A stretch of DNA of 8,449 nt from Anammoximicrobium sp032229885 (GTDB taxonomy: Bacteria; Planctomycetota; Planctomycetia; Pirellulales; Pirellulaceae), in the NCBI GenBank assembly GCA_032229885.1, contig JAVYAJ010000418.1, positions 1 to 8,449 on the forward strand. The letters are read 5' to 3'. A program made the position numbers and the translations under genes. The notes below the pieces were generated by a model. That model did no database searches, was not told the DNA's origin, and worked only from the letters and a program-made list of their open reading frames with translations. Of this stretch, positions 6,724-8,449 are shown in pieces; the stretch's first letter is position 1, and the number at the start of each line of letters is the position of its first letter.

Positions 6724-6854
6724 TGGAATAATCTCGGTCGGACGCTCCGACAAATTGTACGGAGCCGGGCATCGTCGGCGAGAGCGGGCCATCCGCGACG
6801 GGTGTGCCAGCGCCCGCCGGCAGGACGGGCGGGCCGCTGCAAGCGGCTTGTTTT
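6724..6854 (+). ncRNA. Candidate leader or small RNA with alternative hairpins and terminator
   Basis: TGGAATAAT at 6724-6732 fits an extended -10 promoter (TGn plus five of six -10 bases). Transcription would start near 6739. Directly there, two hairpins compete for the same bases: GTCGGA-CGC-TCCGAC (6737-6751) and GCTCCG...CGGAGC (6744-6765), the latter extended by ACA/TGT with one bulged A. A further CCCGCC/GGCGGG stem lies at 6813-6833, next to the intrinsic terminator at 6833-6854. The predicted RNA is about 115 nt and ends 60 nt before DUF1559 gene 2. It could be a stand-alone small RNA or an attenuated leader. No known RNA family is recognised; the whole model is inference from the pattern. 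Confidence 0.3.
6833..6854 (+). terminator. Intrinsic terminator upstream of DUF1559 gene 2
   Basis: GCCGCT (6833-6838), loop GCA, AGCGGC (6842-6847), followed at once by TTGTTTT (6848-6854): the form of a Rho-independent terminator on the plus strand. No plus-strand gene lies upstream within 4 kb (the previous one ends at 2833), so it would end an untranslated transcript or attenuate the DUF1559 leader. Confidence 0.5.
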
Positions 6855-6914
6855 ACCGGAATTCCCTCGTACACTTGAATAATCCGTTTTGATATTGTTT
6901 TTCTCGGAGGTTGT

Positions 6915-7982
6915 ATGAAAAACACAACGATGAATCGAGCGCTCGTACTCAGGTCAAAGCGATCCAACCCCGCGTTCACGCTGGTCGAATTGCTGGTCGT
7001 CATCGCCATCATCGGCATTCTGGTCGCCCTGCTGTTGCCCGCGATCCAGGCGGCGCGCGAAGCTGCGCGGCGAACGCAATGCACGAACAACCTCAAACAA
7101 CTCGGCTTGGGGTTGTTGAATTACCACGACACGCACAAGTCATTTCCGTTTGCGTGGATGGTGTCTGTAACGGGCGCCGTTGGTGGTCCAGGCACGAACG
7201 CCCAGGTTTGGGGCGTCCTAACCCTGCCGTTCATCGAGCAGCAAACGCTGAAAGACCGGTATGATGATCGGTATCCGGCGTTCGAGCCGATGGCGGCCAT
7301 TCCGGCGGTGGCAGAGAACCTCAAAGTCATCCAGACCGTCGTGCCAGCCTTCGTCTGCCCTTCGGCGCCGGGCGGAGGCGACGGCCGCGTGTACAAAGGT
7401 GATCTAAGCCCCGAGTCGCTGCCCATCACGTGGACGGCCGCGCCGTCCGATTATTGCGCCATCACCGGGGTGCGCGGCACGTTGTCCACCGTAGCCTACG
7501 CCGGCAATCCGGTCCAAGGCAGCCGCGACGGCGCGTTGCAGTTTACAGGCCTGGACATCACGAAAAACCCACCGACGTTCGATCCCAGTACGTCGCGCCT
7601 GTCGGATATTTTAGACGGGACCTCCAACACGTTTCTGGTCGGCGAGCGGACCGGTGGCGGTCGGATCTATGCGGGGACTGTGCAGTGGAATCATCCGTAC
7701 GAGCCCCTATATGGTGGAGTGAACGGTGGCGGATGGGGTGATATTCTAAACGGCGAACACTGGGTGGCGGGGTCGCTTTGGGACGATCCGGGACAAGACG
7801 GACCTTATGCGATCAATCGAACGAACATGCGCAGCGCCGGCTTTCACTCGTTTCATCCGGGAGGCTGTCATTTCGTGCTGGCCGATGGATCTGTCAAGTA
7901 TTTGTCGCAGGATACCCATCCCTATGTCGTCGCGTCGATGATCACGCGCGCAGGCCGCGAGTCTTTCGCCATGCCCAAATAG
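6915..7982 (+). CDS. DUF1559 domain-containing prepilin-like protein (copy 2)
   Basis: A 355-residue paralogue of the protein at 1883-2833. The prepilin signal is MKNTTMNRALVLRSKRSNPA (1-20), then FTLVE with Glu at +5 (E25) and a hydrophobic helix to about residue 42. The residue before the cleavage point is Ala (A20) instead of the usual Gly. Family landmarks are QAAREAARR (45-53), C56 with NNLKQLGLGL, FVCPS (146-150), DGTSNT (234-239) and HPGG...LADGS (314-326). The first 50 residues after the cleavage site are nearly identical to copy 1, while the large C-terminal domain is quite different, as usual in this family. ATG 6915 is supported by GGAGG 4 nt upstream; the ATG at 6930 has no such site. 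A lipoprotein gene follows 47 nt downstream, the typical planctomycete pairing. Envelope location is expected; the molecular role is unknown. Confidence 0.96.
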   Translation: MKNTTMNRALVLRSKRSNPAFTLVELLVVIAIIGILVALLLPAIQAAREAARRTQCTNNLKQLGLGLLNYHDTHKSFPFAWMVSVTGAVGGPGTNAQVWGVLTLPFIEQQTLKDRYDDRYPAFEPMAAIPAVAENLKVIQTVVPAFVCPSAPGGGDGRVYKGDLSPESLPITWTAAPSDYCAITGVRGTLSTVAYAGNPVQGSRDGALQFTGLDITKNPPTFDPSTSRLSDILDGTSNTFLVGERTGGGRIYAGTVQWNHPYEPLYGGVNGGGWGDILNGEHWVAGSLWDDPGQDGPYAINRTNMRSAGFHSFHPGGCHFVLADGSVKYLSQDTHPYVVASMITRAGRESFAMPK

Positions 7983-8029
7983 CCGCGAGCTCTTCTAGCC
8001 ACGATCCATCGATGACAAGGAATCGGCAG

Positions 8030-8359
8030 ATGACATGTTCCGCTCGTGCGCAGATCGTCGGGCTCGTTCTGTGCGCGTGTCTGTGCTTGTGTTCGTGTAG
8101 CGAGCACCTCCCCGATCGAGCGCCCACGTACCCGGTGACCGGCCAAATCTACGTCGACGGCCAACCTGCCGCCGGGTTGCAGGTCGAATGCCATAGCGTC
8201 AGTGGAATGGATTCGGCCGCTCCGACCGTTTCCGCGACCACGACTGATCCGGACGGCAAGTTCGCCATTTCGACATATCTGTCCGGCGACGGCGTTCCGG
8301 AAGGAGAGTACCGATTGACTTTCGTGTGGCGGAAACTCAGCTTGATCAGCAGGAGCTAG
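8030..8359 (+). CDS. Small lipoprotein with carboxypeptidase-regulatory-like domain, probably C-terminally truncated
   Basis: A 109-residue putative lipoprotein. The signal peptide runs to residue 22, with lipobox LCS and the lipidated Cys at C23; the region is unusually Cys-rich (C15, C17, C19, C21, C23). A beta-sandwich domain follows: YPVTGQIYVDGQPAAGLQVE (34-53), TTDPDGKFAISTY (71-83) and GDGVPEGEYRLTFVW (86-100). This order is typical of planctomycete transthyretin/carboxypeptidase-regulatory-like proteins encoded next to DUF1559 genes. Members normally continue past the conserved Trp for some 30-50 residues, with a GPDKL...GxYxDP-type stretch and a last strand. Here the protein stops at W100 plus nine residues, so it looks cut short. 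ATG 8030 is preferred because AAGGA lies 8 nt upstream; ATG 8012 in the same frame has no site. Envelope role with DUF1559 copy 2 is inferred from position only. Confidence 0.75.
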   Translation: MTCSARAQIVGLVLCACLCLCSCSEHLPDRAPTYPVTGQIYVDGQPAAGLQVECHSVSGMDSAAPTVSATTTDPDGKFAISTYLSGDGVPEGEYRLTFVWRKLSLISRS

Positions 8360-8365
8360 TGTCTG

Positions 8366-8387
8366 TCGGAAAAGTCGTGTTTTCCGA
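8366..8387. other. 8-bp hairpin just after the truncated lipoprotein
   Basis: TCGGAAAA and TTTTCCGA are exact reverse complements around GTCGTG, 7 nt past the stop codon. It may be a terminator-like structure or the terminal part of an inserted element. The window ends 62 nt later, so neither can be settled. The rest of 8388-8449 shows no recognisable feature. Confidence 0.5.
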
Positions 8388-8449
8388 AGGAGGGGTCGGC
8401 TTTTCCCGGGGGATCCGCTACGACCGTGGCCCTCGGCGGGTACGAAAAG

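Larger units (their letters stand above)
6345..6914. other. 570-nt non-coding region between divergent genes
   Basis: Long open frames cross this region on both strands, but none has a recognisable domain or start signals. Visible structures are a 13-bp tandem duplication (6388-6413), a 12-bp palindrome CCGATCGATCGG (6489-6500), a GTCGGC/GCCGAC hairpin (6544-6562), and, from 6724 on, a candidate leader or small RNA. The last 60 nt before the DUF1559 start are AT-richer and may hold a second promoter, although no good box pair is visible. Confidence 0.55.

Noticed and set aside
6329..7096. Long minus-strand open frame opposite the DUF1559 gene 2 start and its upstream region
   Set aside because: It overlaps the strongly supported DUF1559 N-terminus on the other strand, has no domain and reads as low-complexity Arg/Ala/Gly-rich filler typical of high-GC shadow frames.
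1..8449. CRISPR array, tRNA, rRNA or defence system
   Set aside because: No regularly spaced repeats, no cloverleaf-like or rRNA-like stretch, and no nuclease, helicase, toxin or transposase motifs were seen on either strand.

Overview
The window looks like a chromosome segment from a high-GC planctomycete, probably of the Pirellulales type. The evidence is two DUF1559 genes (prepilin-like N-terminus, C-terminal HPGG...LADGS motif), a family greatly expanded in that phylum. There is also a Tat-exported Gfo/Idh/MocA oxidoreductase, a small lipoprotein of the carboxypeptidase-regulatory-like type placed right after a DUF1559 gene, and GC-rich hairpin repeats between genes. The assignment rests on gene families only; no rRNA or other phylogenetic marker is present.

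Layout, left to right. 1-321 is non-coding and holds a dispersed hairpin repeat (1-65) and a near-perfect palindrome (231-261). 322-1224 (+) is an exported glycerophosphodiester phosphodiesterase. 1225-1882 is a long non-coding stretch with an inverted copy of the first repeat, a second pair of inverted repeats and a possible promoter. 1883-2833 (+) is DUF1559 protein 1. 2834-2999 is a convergent intergenic region full of GC hairpins. 3000-4238 (-) is the Gfo/Idh/MocA oxidoreductase. 4239-4551 is non-coding, with the oxidoreductase leader and two similar palindromes. 4552-5328 (-) is an unrecognised three-helix membrane protein. 5476-5793 (-) is a possible small membrane protein, perhaps a fragment. 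5880-6344 (-) is a DinB-like four-helix metal protein. 6345-6914 is non-coding and ends in a possible leader or small RNA with an intrinsic terminator. 6915-7982 (+) is DUF1559 protein 2. 8030-8359 (+) is a small lipoprotein that looks cut short at its C-terminus. 8360-8449 holds a hairpin of unknown origin.

How the parts relate. This is an accessory, cell-surface and degradation type neighbourhood, not one pathway. The DUF1559 proteins and the lipoprotein are predicted to sit in or on the envelope. The GDPD and the oxidoreductase carry export signals and probably act on phosphodiesters and on sugars or polyols outside the cytoplasm. Only DUF1559 protein 2 plus the lipoprotein (47-nt gap) look like an operon. 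The four minus-strand genes from 6344 to 3000 are spaced 86, 147 and 313 nt apart and may be separate units. I found no CRISPR array, tRNA, rRNA, toxin-antitoxin pair, defence island or complete mobile element. The less ordinary signals are a GDPD gene bracketed by inverted hairpin repeats, a palindrome touching a -10-like box upstream of that gene, a possible leader or small RNA upstream of DUF1559 protein 2, and a lipoprotein whose end coincides with a new hairpin sequence.
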